Shown: one piece after another, positions 16,101 to 31,100 of the stretch
Numbering within the stretch: the first letter of the stretch is position 1
Layout of the letters: each line of letters begins with the position of its first letter
Origin: Megamerina dolium
Taxonomy: Eukaryota; Arthropoda; Insecta; Diptera; Megamerinidae
Assembly (NCBI GenBank): GCA_963854835.1
Contig: OY978525.1
Location: 109,500,917-109,564,916, forward strand
Reading direction: 5' to 3'
DNA: 64,000 bases
Notes under the pieces: model-generated
The model's database searches: none
Seen by the model: the letters and a program-made list of their open reading frames with translations, nothing else
What the model was told of the DNA's origin: nothing
Program-made: the position numbers and the translations under genes

Positions 16101-19100
16101 AGTAAGCAATGCATTTTTTACCACCGTCTTTGGTTTGGGTAAGTACTATATAATATATTCACTCTATATATTTATATATGTATGAGTGTGTATGTATTTA
16201 AAATATTTAATTTATTGTGGATAATAAAATTTAAAATCAATTAAAACTCCAGTTGGAGACGTTAAATAGAATATCACATCAGATGTAGTCTGAAGGCCGG
16301 CAATCTTATTTAATTAATTATGTGGCCATAATAACCGAATATAGATTTAGGCCGAATATAACATGCTTCTCCAGCTACATATCTCTGTTCCTCGCTAGCT
16401 GGTGCCAGTTAGAAATTTCAAGCGCCGTCAGGTTCTCCAGTACTTGGTCTTTTCACCGGCGGTTAGGTCTTCCTCTTCTGCGTCGTCCTCCAGCGGGTTC
16501 CGAATATAACACCATCTTAGCTGGAGCGTGTTCTTCCATTCGCTCGACATGACCTAGCCAGTGCAGCCGCTGGATTTTGATGCGCTTTACTATGTCAATA
16601 TCGGCATACAGCTCGTACAGCTCATGGTTGTACCTTATTCGGTACTCGCCACCAGCGCAAATAGGTCCAAAGATCTTGCGTAGGACTTTTCTCTCGAAAA
16701 CCCCAAGCATTCGCTCATCCGAGGTGGAAATTGTTCAGGCTTCAGCGCCATATGTAAGGACAGGCATGATGAGAGACTTGTAGAGTGTAGTTTTCGGTCT
16801 TCGAGAAAGGGCTTGCTTAGCCCAAAGTAGCACCTGTTTGCAAGAGTGATCCTTCGCAATATCTCCAATCTGACGTCATTACCGCTGTCAATGCTGGTTC
16901 CAAGATTGACAAAGTCCCTTACTACTTCAAAAGCGTAGTTGTCAACAGTGACGGGCTGTCCAAGACGCCGGGACTCTTTGTTTGTTGACACTAGATACTT
17001 AGTTTACCGTAAGACCCATTCGACGCGACACTCTTTCCAACTCTGAGAATGCTGCACTGACTGCTCGCCGATGTTCATGCCGATTATGTCAATATCATCG
17101 GCATACGCTAACAGCATGACACTTTTGTTGAAGATAGTGCAATTATGTCGTAGATCAGCAGCTCGTATGATTTTTCTCCATAATAAGATAAGATAAGATA
17201 AGAAGTCGCACGATAACGAATCTGGGTCCTTCCCAATTTTCACTGCACAATGGGAGTTACACAGTGTCGTTCTGAGCTTCGCAGGAATACCGAACACAGA
17301 CATTGTTGCGTAGAGGTACTCCCTTACCGAACTGCCGAAAGCGACTTTATAATCAACAAATAGGTGGTGTGTGTCGATCTGTTTTTCTTGGGTCTTCTCC
17401 AAGATTTGGCGCAGTGTGAAAATCTGGTCGATGGTAGATTTACCAGGTCTGAAGCCACACTGGTAAGGTCCAAACAGGTTGTTGAGCATGGGCTTCAATC
17501 TTTCACACAATACGCACGATTGTGTATGCGATGTTCAGGAGACTTATTCCACGGTAGTTTGCACAAATTATGGGGTCTCCTTTTTTATGTACGGGACAGA
17601 GAACGTTCCTCCTCCAATCATCAGGCATGCTTTCATCCGACCATATTCTGCTAATGAGCTGGTGCATGCAGGCGAGAAGCTCATCGCCTCCGGTCTTAAA
17701 CAACTCGGCAGCCAGGTTATCAGCACCTGCAATTACTCCCATTAAAATTCTCAAAAGTTTCCCACCTCGGCTGAGTAAAATTTTGGTAATATTCCTCTCG
17801 GCAAATATGTTGCACTATTGATTGTGTCCAAGAATAATTTTTCCTTATTTGCTAATTTGCGCAAAGAGCTGTCGAGTAGTGTCATTTAGTGAGTTCTTAA
17901 GCTCAGCAATTGCGCAAAATACTAAACAACCATTTCAATCAAATTATTGGAGTATAAATAAGTTCATTTACTTTCGAAAATTTAAATTTTATTGTGAAAA
18001 ATTGGTTACTCATTCAATGTTCAAAGTATTTTCCCATCTTTCTGGCAGCATACGGATTCTGCGTCGGAAGAAGTCGACATGTTTTGAGGCAATCCATGAA
18101 TCATTGACCCAATTTTTGGCTTCTTCGTAAAAATGGAAGCGCTCTTTGTCCACGCCCTTTGTCATCGATCGGAACAAACAATACTCGGAAGGAGCACTGT
18201 CTTAGCAGTACGACGAGTGGGGAAGGACTTGCCATTTGATCATTTCTAAGTACGTTTTAACGGGCGCCGCAACATATTTCCGAGCATTGTGATGTTGCAA
18301 AATACCTTTGTCGTGTCTGTCGCCGTATTGCAGCCGTTATTCTCGCAATGCTCGGCTCAAACGCATAAATTGTCATCGGTATAGGTCACCTGTTCTAGTC
18401 TGACCCGATTCCAACAATTCATAATACACCACACTAAGCTGGTCCCACCAAATACACAGCACGCTTTTCTCGTCATGAATATTCGGCTTGAACGTGGATG
18501 ATGTGGCATGGCCGGAGTATCTATGCGTTGTCCGCCGTTTTGGGTTATCGTAAGGGACCCACTTGTCACCGTCAGTTACAATTCGATGGAAAATCCCCTT
18601 TCTTTTTTGCCGTTGGCTTAGTTGTTCATATGTGAAAAAACGGCGTTCGACGTCTCTTGGCTTCAGTTCATACGGCACCCAATTTTCTACCTTTCGTATC
18701 ATTCCTATTGCATTTAAAGAATGCCAAATGGTCGGCTGAGTGAATCCAAGTATTTTTGCGAGTTCATCTTGCGTCTTGCCTTCAATTCTTCATCCTCAAG
18801 CTTTTGTGGTGCTTCGGGTCGTTCTTCGTCTTCCAAATCAAAATTGCCACTTTTACATCGTGCAAACTACTACTGAGCTTCCACTAAAATACAATAACTT
18901 TCGGCAGCCTTCTTCTTCATATAGAAGACTTCTTCCGAAGTCGTCAATATAATTAGTTCTCCTTTAGTCCTGTCCGATAGTAGATTTTAAAAGAAAAATT
19001 GTGATTCTATTTTATTGTCTCCAACTGTATTTAACTGTTTATACCTTGTACTCTTATTTAATACTAAAAATTTGTATTTGTTTTGGTCTTCCTATTGTAC

Positions 19101-22100
19101 AGAGGCCATCGTTAAAATTATCGGTCTACGCTATCATTATTTTACTGTACCATGGAATGTATTCGATTTTCTACTGGTGCTCGCCTCTATATTTGGTATA
19201 CTCATGGAAGATATTATGATCGATTTACCAATAAGTCCGACACTCTTACGTGTGGTGAGAGTATTTCGCATTGGCCGTATATTACGTTTGATCAAAGCGG
19301 CCAAAGGTATACGCAAATTATTATTTGCCTTGGTTGTATCACTGCCGGCGTTATTTAACATTGGCGCCCTACTCGGCCTAATCACATTCATTTATGCCAT
19401 CTTGGGCATGTCACTATTCGGTCATGTACGTTTGCAAGGTGCACTCGATGATATGGTGAATTTTCAAACGTTTGGTCGCAGTATGCAATTGCTATTTCGT
19501 CTAATGACATCGGCTGGTTGGAATGATGTACTTGAATCACTGATGATACAACCACCCGATTGTGATCCATTCTATAATAAACAAACCAATGGAGACTGTG
19601 GCCATCCCCTGTTGGCCATTACATATTTTACTAGTTTCATTATAATCAGTTATATGATTGTGATTAATATGTATATTGCCATTATTTTGGAGAATTTCAA
19701 TCAGGCACATCAGGAAGAGGAGATCGGCATTGTTGAAGACGATCTTGAGATGTTCTACATTAGATGGTCAAAGTAAGTCTTTATAAATATTTGACATAAT
19801 TTTATTGTAACACACATATATATTTATTACAGATATGATCCACATGCTGCCCAATTTATACATTTCGCTCAATTATCTGATTTTATTGCATCACTTGATC
19901 CACCCTTGGGTATTGCAAAGCCAAATACAGTCGCTTTGGTATCATTTAATCTACCGATATCGAAGGGTAATAAAATTCACTGCCTTGACATTCTACATGC
20001 ACTGGTGAAACATGTACTCGGACATGTTGAAGAGACCGACAATTTTAAACAATTGCAAGAGCAAATGGATGTTAAATTCAAGAAACAATTTCCGACACGC
20101 AAAGAATTGGAAATCGTTTCATCAACACGCATTTGGAAGCGACAAGAAAAAGCAGCGAAAACAATACAAAATGCATGGCGTGAATATCAACGGTAAGTTA
20201 ATGATATTTCTTTCTTTATATCCCAAGACCCAAGGGTATAGGGATGTATGGCTTCTGCATGTAATAGCCATAAGAATGGTAGTCTTGAAAGAGCATATAG
20301 ATTCCATAATATAATTTTACCGACGAACAGATTAGCTTCAGAATAACTTAATGGGATGAAAACCATCTCCTACATAAGACTTTTTGTTTTCTAACTTTTC
20401 CGAAAGAATATTAAGCTACAGAGTTGCCACTCGGTACTGGAGATTATGTTCTCCAGCGAACGGATGGATTCAAGAATGGCCGTAATCAAATGAAAATCGA
20501 ATCTGCCTATTAAAGTTTAGGATGGTGTGTCTGTCAACTCAATGAGAGAGTTCACTTAGACTAAATTACCCCTTTGTGGCTCAACGGATGTTTGATGGCT
20601 TCCAGTTTTTCATGGCCTGAACGGGTCTTACAAAAACCACGTGTGAGGTGCTATACAACAGTTTCGCTACCTTTGCAATGAGGCAATCTACCGGGTGGAC
20701 CGTTTAGTGGGCCGTTTTTTTTAATTATATGTCATTTTTACACTGGAAACCTTGACAGAAAGTTGGCATCACATCTCCGCGGAACAAAATGAATCGCCTT
20801 ATGCTTGAACAATATTGGAAAATAATGCAAACTTATTTCCAAAGTCAATATTGTGTAACCCAAACAGTGTGTTTATTGAAAATAAGTTTCTTTCATCTTT
20901 CATCTGACGAAGCGCATTTTTATCCCGACGGCTATGTTAACAAGCAAAACCGCCTCATCTGTGGATCTCAAAACTCGCACGCAATCGTCGAGAAGCCAAT
21001 GCATCCTCAGAGAATGACAGAAAATTGGTGCGGATTTTAGAGTGGTAGCATCATTGGCCCATTTTACTTTGATTATGCTGCTGGAAATAACATTTTGGTC
21101 AACGGTTAACGCTAAAGAGGCATCATAAACGATTTTTTCGTGAGCGTCGAGAAGGCTCTGTATCCTCAGAGTGTGACAGTTTGGTGTTGATTTTACAGTG
21201 GTGGCATCATTGGCCCATTTTTTCTTTGAAAATGCTTTTGGAAATGCCATTTCGGTCAACGATTAGCGTTACAGAGGCATAATAAACGATTTTTTGTAGC
21301 CGAAAATTGAAGACATGGACTTGGACGATCTTTAATTTCAGCAGGATATCACACGCCGTGCAATACGTCGATCTTTTGCGTGCCAAGTTCAGTAAACGTC
21401 TTATCAGCCGTCTCGGTGATATCAATTGGCCACCTCGGAGCTGCAGTTTGACGCCGTTGACTTTTTTTGTAGGTTACCGTTAAGAACCAATGTTAAGCGA
21501 ACAATCCATTAACGATTCAGGCCCTTAAGGCGAATATCGAGTATGCAATTCGTGAGATAGATTCAGAAATCGTCTCCAAGGTCTTGGAGTACTGGGTTGA
21601 CAGGATGCGATCCAGCCGAGGCAGTCACATGAATGAAATCGTATTCAATATACAATGCGAATGTTTGTTCTTTCAAATAAACCAATAATATAACGAAAAT
21701 AATTTATTTTTGTTCATTTTTGTTTTGGAATATTTAAAAAGAAACTTGTATATGGTCCACGCTTGCATTTTGTGCATTGGACGTAGTTACCTTCCAATTT
21801 TGTTTACACATGACAATTGGGATTGGATCATATATTTTATAACTCTGCGCTCGTAAAAACAGTTATAGCACTCGTTTTTTACAGTGTAGCTTGGGCTCAC
21901 AAAGCTAATTTGTTAATAAAACCAATATCTTGCTAATTTTTTCTGGTTTTGCTTCGGTTTATAGGATCAAAAAGGAAAAGGAACGTTCAAATTCAGGCGA
22001 TAGTATTACACAAACATCAAGCCCCGGTGGATGGCAAGCCAAATTATCAGCGTTAAATTTCTTTCATCTTCAGGTTGAGTAATCTACTATATAATTGCCT

Positions 22101-25100
22101 GTACATTGGAATTGATTGATAAATATATATTTTGATTTTAGGTTAGCCGTCGTGGTACACAATGCTCAAGTCGTGCCTCATCACGTAAATCATCACGTGC
22201 TTCCGATGCATCTGATCTAAGTGAATTAGCTGGACCATGGCTGAATTTGCCCCTAATGTTGGTGTCGGGTGCTGATGATGTCGTCAAAGATATTAAACAA
22301 CAAAGCGAGGATCTTGGCAAGCGGTATTAATACACTATATTGCTATAAAATAATCATAATTAAATTGATTTTTGCACAATCAATCGATATAATATTTGCA
22401 ATCTTTTGACGAAAGTTACATATACATTCTATATTTTATTTAGAATAGAAAAATCTTCAACTATACTTATGTACATAATATATTTATATACATATATTAT
22501 GTATATTTCAAGACCTATTTCTAGAATATCCTCTTGTATCTCCCTAACCTATGAGTCATTGCTCGCAGATATGGTCGCAACTGTGTTACGAAGTCGCTCA
22601 CAATCAAGTGATTTACATTTTTTAGCAAATTTCAAAGATTGTGCAACAAGAGGTAATTGTAGGTAACAATAGTACATAGTATAATTTGTTTCAAATGAAC
22701 TTATAATCTCATTCTTACATAAAACACATGTATGTAGCAAGAATTCGTAAATTGTAATCTTACAAACAAATATTAAAAATCAATGACAACTCTGCCTATC
22801 TCTTTCTCATTTGGAAATTCATTATATCCACTAATATAACATTACATAAGCATATACAATATATTATCACTTTCTATATATTTCATTGCTATCGCAGTAT
22901 GTAACATATTCAAACTCGTATTATAAGTAGTGGCCTAAACTACATATATAAATACTGACTACACAAACAGTGTTATCAAATATTTAGTTTTTGTAATATC
23001 TATACAAATTTCTATTGTAGTACATACACAGTTTGTAGAGATGTAGGGATGATTCGATCCTATGGCTTATTGATACTTCTTATCAGAAAGTATCATCGAA
23101 TAAACGCATTGAGTATGTACTAATATTAATTGACAGTCTATTGTTACGAGGGCGGTCCCAGAACTACCCGACCTCACATATAGATGGCGGCAGTAGTTTG
23201 AAAAAAATTATTTTCGTGAAAAGTGGCAACCTTATAAAACATATGTTTTAAGTTTCAAGGCGCCACGTTGTTTAGTATTTTTTTTAGGAGCCATCGAATG
23301 TTAACGACCTCGGTGAATTTGTAAACATTGAAAAAATTGGTCACCGTTATGTAATTAAATACTTTCATTTGAAAGGTCTTAGACCAACGAATATTAAAGC
23401 CGAACTAGATTCTACTCTGGGAGAGTTTGCTCCTTCGTTTACGACAATATAGTATTGGGTGGCAGAGTTTAAACGAGGTCATACGAGCTGTCAAGATGAA
23501 CACAGTCAACCTCAATTGGTGACCACTTCACCAATTGACCACCTCATTAGCGGTTAAGAAAAACCACAAATTGGTATTGGATGATCGTCGGCTGAAGGTG
23601 CGTGAGCTAGGTGAAATTGCAGGCATTTGAAAAAGTGCTATACATTGTATATTGACCGAAAATTTGGAGATGAAAAAGCTGTGTGCAAAATGGGTGCCGC
23701 GTTTGCTCACAATAGAACAAAAACAACGTCATGAAGATGTTTCTATAGAGTGTTTGACGATGTTTCACAGTAATAAAGCCGAGTTTTTGCGTCGATTCGT
23801 AACCATGGAAGAGACATGGGTCCACCACTTCACACTTAAGACAAAAGAGCAGTCAAAACAGTTGACTTAAGGGAGGAGAATCGTGTCCAAAGAAGGCGAA
23901 CACAGTTTCATCTGCAGGCAAGGTTATGGCGTCTGTTTTCTGGGATGCACGTTGGATAATTTTTATTGATTATCTTCAAAAAGGAAAAACAATCAACGGC
24001 GAGAATTATGCTAATTTGTTGCAGCATTTAAGTGATGAAATTAAAGAAAAAAGGTCGCATTTGGCGAAAAAGAAAGTGTTGTTTCATCAAGACAATGCAC
24101 CAGTTCACACATGCGCCATTGCGATGGCCAAAATCAATAAGTTTATGCTCGAATTGCTTCAGCAAGCACCTTATTCGCCAGATTTGGCTTGGTGGTAGAC
24201 GATTTGCAAACAATGAACAAGTGGAGTCTGCGGTAGATGGTTATTTTAATGAGCTAGACAGTTCATACTATAAACAGGGTATCAAAGCTACAGAATATCG
24301 CTGGGAAAAATGTTAAAAGGAGCTGAAAGAAGAATATGTTGAGAAATAAAGAAAAAATCTCTCAAATTTTTTGAGTTTTCTTTGTTATGTCGGGTAGTTC
24401 TGGAACCGCCCTCGTAAAATTTGTTTGTTAAAGTTTTTTTTGCAATCTTAAATTCATATTCCCATAATTGTCCCCTGTCAGGTAAAAGCACATTACTTAT
24501 TGGTTGTACGACTACAACGTCGGGTCCGTTTTCAAAAGATAGCTCTAGCTGTCATATTTGATTGACACAAACAGTTGATTTTTGCTTTGTTGAAAAGCTG
24601 TGAAAATGTTCAAATTTGTGTTAAATAAAGAGCATTTGCGAGAAGTTTTAAGGAATTTTCTTTTTTGTGGAAGTTTATGGTGAATCTGCTCCAACAGACA
24701 AATCATACAAAGAGTTGTTTCGACTCTTCAAAGATAGTGATTTTAGTGTTGATGACAAACCTCGACCTGGTCAGGCAAAAGAGTTTGAAGATGAAGGATT
24801 TGTTGAGTGAAGATTCGTATCAAATGCAAGAAGAACATGCAGAATCATTGGGAACCACACAATAAGGCATTTCAAAACGCCTGAAAACCTTGGGAATGAT
24901 TCAAAAGCAAGGACATTAGGTGCCATACCAATTGAAATCAAGAGAAATTGAACGGCGTTTTTCCACGTGCGAACAGCTGTTCTAACGGCAAAAAAAAGGA
25001 AGAGTTTCTTGCATCGTATTATGACTGCCGATGAAAAGAGGGTCCATTACGATAATCCCAAGCGCAAAAAAACATGGATTAAACCCGGTCAGCCATCAAC

Positions 25101-28100
25101 ATCAACTGCAAAGCCCAATATTCTTGGTTCGAAGGTAATGCAAGCTATGCATCTGGTGGGATTAACTGGGTGTGGTGTATGATAAACTGCTACAACCTAA
25201 TGAAACAATCACAGGGGAACGCTGCTGGCTTCAATTGATGCATTTGATCCCAGCACTAATGGAACAACGACCGCAATACGAGCAGAGAAACGCAAAGTGA
25301 TTTTGCAGCATGACAACGCTCGACTACATGTTGTCCAACCGGTCAAAATATATTTAGAAACGTTGAAATTGGAAGTTCTAACTCACCCGCCGTATATTCC
25401 AGACATTGCTCCTTCCGACTACTACTTGTTCAGGTCGATGGCACATGGTTTATCAGAGCAGCACTTCTGTTCTTTCGAAAAAGTCAAAAATTGGTTCGAT
25501 TCGTGGACTTTCATCCTTCCGACTACTACTTGTTCAGGTCGATGACACATGGCTTAGCTGAGCAGCACTTGAGTTCTTTCTAAGAAGTCAAACATTGCAC
25601 TTCAGCAACTTTAGACTATTCAAATTTTTTAAAGCAGTGTTCATACTGTTTTTAATAAATAAGGTGTTTTTTTTTCATTTTCATGGCTCACTGATGTTCA
25701 CTTTTTAAAAGTACCTAGCCCAGATTTTGTTCATATGGAGCTCAATTTAAATACTTTAACAACAATACCACGTTTAAATGCTACTAAAATACAATAATAA
25801 TAATAAATGAAAGTAACTTTCAGCGTACTATAGGTAGTATCGAGTACTCATATTGAATGATAATCGAATCAACCCTACATAAGTAGAACTGCTTGTAGTA
25901 ACATCATAACATCTCATTGCAAGATATTATCATCAGAAAATGCAACTGATGCCTTTCAAATTATATACGATAATAATTGCTTTACCCACCTACTTCTAAG
26001 AATATTCTAAAGCTTCGTAGAATTCACCAACTACATAGTACTTATGTATATAAATTCGCTCTGAGTCTTTGCCTCTTTCATACATCTATAGTACCAGCAA
26101 CATATATTTTAATAAAAATAAAACCTAAAATTTAAAAATGCAAATATAAAAAATGAGCAGATGAATTGAATATTTACAATTTTCATTCCTAACGATCTTC
26201 AAAATGAATTTTCGTCTTTAATTATAGTTTGAAAATTCATTATGAATATTGTTAGGCGTGAAAAAAGAATCAACGGCACGACGTGATTTTGTTCTTTTCA
26301 ATTTACAAGTGTCAAGAAATTATAAAGATTGTTTATATTTTGTTTGTGTGTAGAAGGAGCTGTTTAGATTTTAACATGGTATTGCCTACAAAGGTATTAA
26401 AATAATATTAAAGTCCTATAGTGTCCTATATTTAGTGATTAGAATTGACTTTATAGCTTAAAGTCCTCCACAGTTAAATATAATACTAAAGAACTTGCAG
26501 TAGCTGTGCTGTATTTTGATTCTTTTTTTCATGACTTATACATATGCGAAATATTTTTGGGCTTTTAATTATTGCTGAGTTATACCGCCACCCCGAAAGC
26601 GAGTACCAGAGAATATTGGTTCATTTAGATGAACTTTTGGATGGAGCCTTTTATGAAAATAATAGAATTATTTCATTAGAATGCAATGAAATGTATAATC
26701 TGTATGCCCAAAAATTTATGAATTAGAATTCATATTCCTCAGATTTAGCCTCATCTTGATAATTCCTGGATAATAACGCAAAGTAGGTCCATCACCATAA
26801 CAATAGTCTCTTTTGACGGGTCTAGGAAATCGTGTTATTCCCATTTGTCTTCAGTGATCCATAGTGAAAATTTCCGGAGAATATTTTTGTGGAAGGCTTT
26901 AACCCTTGATCTCCTCCCAATTGTTGACTTTTATGGAAGTTTTCGGAAAAATGTCAAAAATTACCCATACGAGTTATAGTTAGAGAGTTAAAATGTTTCA
27001 AGAAAATAACCCTCGTAAAATTATCAGGTGTAGTAAAAAGAAATCCATTATTTTTCCAATAGATGGCTTTAGTAATCTGTACCTGTCGTTGTATAAGTGC
27101 GATCGCTAGATGACGTTAGAAAGATAGGATTTCGTTCTAAATTAACTTTTCGGACAGTATGACTCATTATTGTTTGAGCCCGCATCAAAGATGAACACCA
27201 GGAAAGAGAAAATACGCCATATTTTACCGTTTTTCTTCGATAAAGGCGAAAACGCAAGCCAGACGGCTGAAAATACTGTAACAGCCAATGTAACGTGCAA
27301 TTTTACTTTCGTCGATTCTGTTCTGGTAATTTTGATGTCAAAGATGCACCACACTCTGGAAGGCCAAATGTCGAAAATATCGATAAAATAATGGAAATCG
27401 TCGAGTCTGACCGTCATGTAAGCACTGTTTCTATTGCCGAGGAGCTAAACATTGCACAAAAAAACCGCTTAGAACCATTTAAATAAGGCTGGCTACAAAA
27501 AGAAGCTCGATGTGTGGGTGCAACACAAGTTAACGCAAAAAAACCTGATGGACCGAATTTCCATCTGCGACTCGCTGCTGATTCGCAACAAAATCGATCC
27601 ATTTCTGAAACGGATGATTACTGGTGATCAAAAGTGGGTCACTTACGACAACGTCAGGCAAAAACGGTTGTGGTCGGATCGCGGTGAGCCGGCGCAAACG
27701 GTGGCCAAGCCAGGATTGACGGCCAGGAAGGATTTGCTATGTGTTTGGTGGGATTGGCAGGGAATCATCTACTATGAGCTACTCCCCTACGGCCAAACTC
27801 TTAATTCGGACCTGTAGTGTCAACAATTGGACCGTCTGAAGGAAGCAATCGCCCAGAAGCGGCCAGCTTTTGCCAATAGGAGAGGAATTGTGTTCCATCA
27901 AGACAACGTCAGGCCACGCACATCGATAGTGACTCGCCAGAAGCTCCGGAAGCTTGTTTGGGAGGTTCTTATGCAACCACCTTATAGTTCGAACCTAGCA
28001 CCAAGTGATTGCTACCTGTTCCTGTCTATGGCGAATGATTTTGCCTCAAGAGAAGCTTGTGAAAATCGACTGTCCCAGTTTTTTGCCAATAGGGACGAGG

Positions 28101-31100
28101 ATTTCTATAAGAGTGGCATTATGAAATTACTTTCAAAATAGCATGAAGTTATCGAACAAAACGGTGCATATTTCACCTAAATCAATTCAATTTAATGCAA
28201 AAATAATGGATTTCTTTTTACTAGACCTTATATATTGCAAGTCTCCGAAGACAAGAACTATCCTAAATGTAATTTTGAATATGATTTTTCAAATTTCATA
28301 ATTCTACTTTTGACCGCAAAAAGCCAAACTTTAAACCACTGTCAAAAAAAAATTGTGACGTAGTAACCGTAGAGAAAAACCGAATTGAGAATTTTTTTTT
28401 ACCGAGAGAAAATGCTGTCGTTTGAAACGTTTGAAATTAGTTCGGTTCACCGACATGAGGCTGTGTTATACTGTATAATCAAAAGTTCACTTTATTATAG
28501 GACCCAATATTTCGTCAAAATTTTGCAAAGCAATAAATGAGAGCAGTAACATATTTATTTTTGCTAAAAAAATTATTATTATAATTATTCATGTTTTTTT
28601 TTTTTTGTTTTGCTTAAACTCTTAAACTAATCAAAATAAAAATCATAATTTTAAAGCGGTAGCATATTTGTGGAAGCGCCTAGAGCTAGTCGTCGTCGAA
28701 GTTTTTATAATTTCTTTTTACGCCATCAGGATGCTGTCGATGATAGTTTAACATCACCATCAATGCATAGAAAAAGTAATTATTAACACAAAAAATAAGA
28801 AAGCAATAATTTCAACGTTGTGCATTTTTATTATTTCCTTATTTTCCATATATTCTATAGTCTATATCTATATATATTGTATATAAATGTATTCAGCACA
28901 GTCCTTATATTATCATTCATTCATTTAGATATACAGTGGCTCCCAGCTTATTTCGTACAGTGACAGTTTAAAAATTGCTGCAGTCGTAATTCCTAATATA
29001 GCAAAAATTTGAACAAAATATAAATGCCATTTTTGAAAGGAAGGTTTGTTTTTTATTTTCCAAAATTTACTTTTTCAAAATTTTAGTGTTTGACACTATA
29101 AAAAAATAAAATAAGAAAAAAATAGGAAAATTCATGTCACAGCTTATTTCGTACAGTCTCTTTAAGTTCAAACTAAAAACAAAGTAAGTTGATTTTAATA
29201 TTTAGTATGACATCCCTTAGCGTTAATGACAGCCTGGAGTCTATTTGGCATTGAATCCACCAATTTTTGAGTGATGTCTGGTGTGATTTTTTTCCATTCC
29301 TCCATCAGTACCTTCTTTAGGTCTTGCTTATTAGAAATCTTGTGTGTTCTTATTTTATTGTCCAAAATAGACTAAAGATTTTCAATCACATTCATGTCAG
29401 GTGACTGTGGTGGTGGAGACATCAAGTGTGAGCAGTTCAAATAAGCCAAGATTGCACAATCCCAGATTTATGTTTTGGGTCATTATCTTGGTAATACCGA
29501 AATTCTTCCCGCAAACCCAGTTTGTCTGCACTTTGAAGTAAATTGTTTTTCAGAATCTCGAGGTACTTCATTTTGTCCATTGTTCCCTCAATAAAAACCA
29601 ATTCACCTACTCCGGCTGCTGACATACAGGCCCAAACCATCACGCTACCGCCACCATGCTTCACTGTGGGCTTAAGGTTCTCCTTGTTTAGCTCGGTATT
29701 AGCTTTACGCCAAACATATGACATTCCGTCCGAGCCAAAAATATTAAACTTAGACTCATCCGCGAAAATAACGGTATTCCAGAACGCAGGAGTATTAATA
29801 ATATGCTCTTTGGCGAAGTCAAGTCGGCGTTGTATATTCATTTTCGAAATGAATGGTTTCTTTCGGGCTACTCGACCGTTCAAGTCATGATTGCGCAGCA
29901 CACGTCGGACAGTTTCAGCACTGGATGATTTTCCTATTTCACGCTGAACCTCTGCAGCCAACTTCGGAGCGGATAACTTTGGATTTTTCTTAATTTTTCG
30001 TACAATATAACGCTCGTCTGATGCGTTGAAAATCTTATTAGGTGCTTCTCTGCCCTTGTTCTCCAACCGATTTTCGCGAACGAAGCGTTGAATGATGTAT
30101 TGGACAGTTGAGGCACTTAAATTTGTCATTTCAGCAATTTTTTGCACACTCTGACCTTTCCTAAAATGGTTAATTACCAGTTTACGCTGTTCCATCGTTG
30201 TTCGATGACCCATAAAGCTAAATGTTTAATTTACAGCACTTTAACTATTTAAAATAATAATAATAAAAATTGTTATAATAGTTAAAAAGGTCCAAAAACT
30301 CATACAATTCAAAAAAACTTTGTAACTGCGCGGCAGAATGAAACTTACTTACATTGAAGTTTGTGTACGAAATAAGATGTGAGCTGAAAATCAGCTGATC
30401 AATAGTTTTTCTCTCTTGCATAACAAAAAGAAAAATTTTTGGGGTTCCCCGTTTTCTTATTAGGTTTACTAAACACATACACAGACATCTACATTCAAAA
30501 CTTATCGATAAGTTTTTTAGTTTCGATGTTACAGCCATGTACATAAAAATATATACACTGTACGAAATAAGCTGTGAGCCACTGTACATGCATATGTATA
30601 TATTTACATATATGCTTAATAATTATTTCTATCACACACTATTCAATTTATTATATTATATTCATATGTAAATACATACATATTTGTATAGAAAAAATAT
30701 ATATTACATAATTTTGAAATATTTTTGTAACTTACTTACCACCATAAAACACCACACCCAAGCACTTTTCAATATATTGTGTACGAACTTTTACTATTCT
30801 CAATATCGCCATACAAACATACAAATGATTTTCTTCACCTTGCCCCCCCCTCACTAATGCAGGCATTTCACCAACAACAACAGCAATATCCACAACAACT
30901 TCCAATTCCGAAAATCAAATCCATCAAATAGCGCCAACGCCCACACGGAAACGTGCCACGAGTTTTATACGCAAAAAACCACCACTAGAAAGAGGTTTGT
31001 CAGCACAAAGCGCTTTAAGAGTTAACAAAAATGCTTTTGTCTGTATGTGTGTCGATGGTATTATTATTTTCGACTGAACATTATTTATACAGCACACTTT

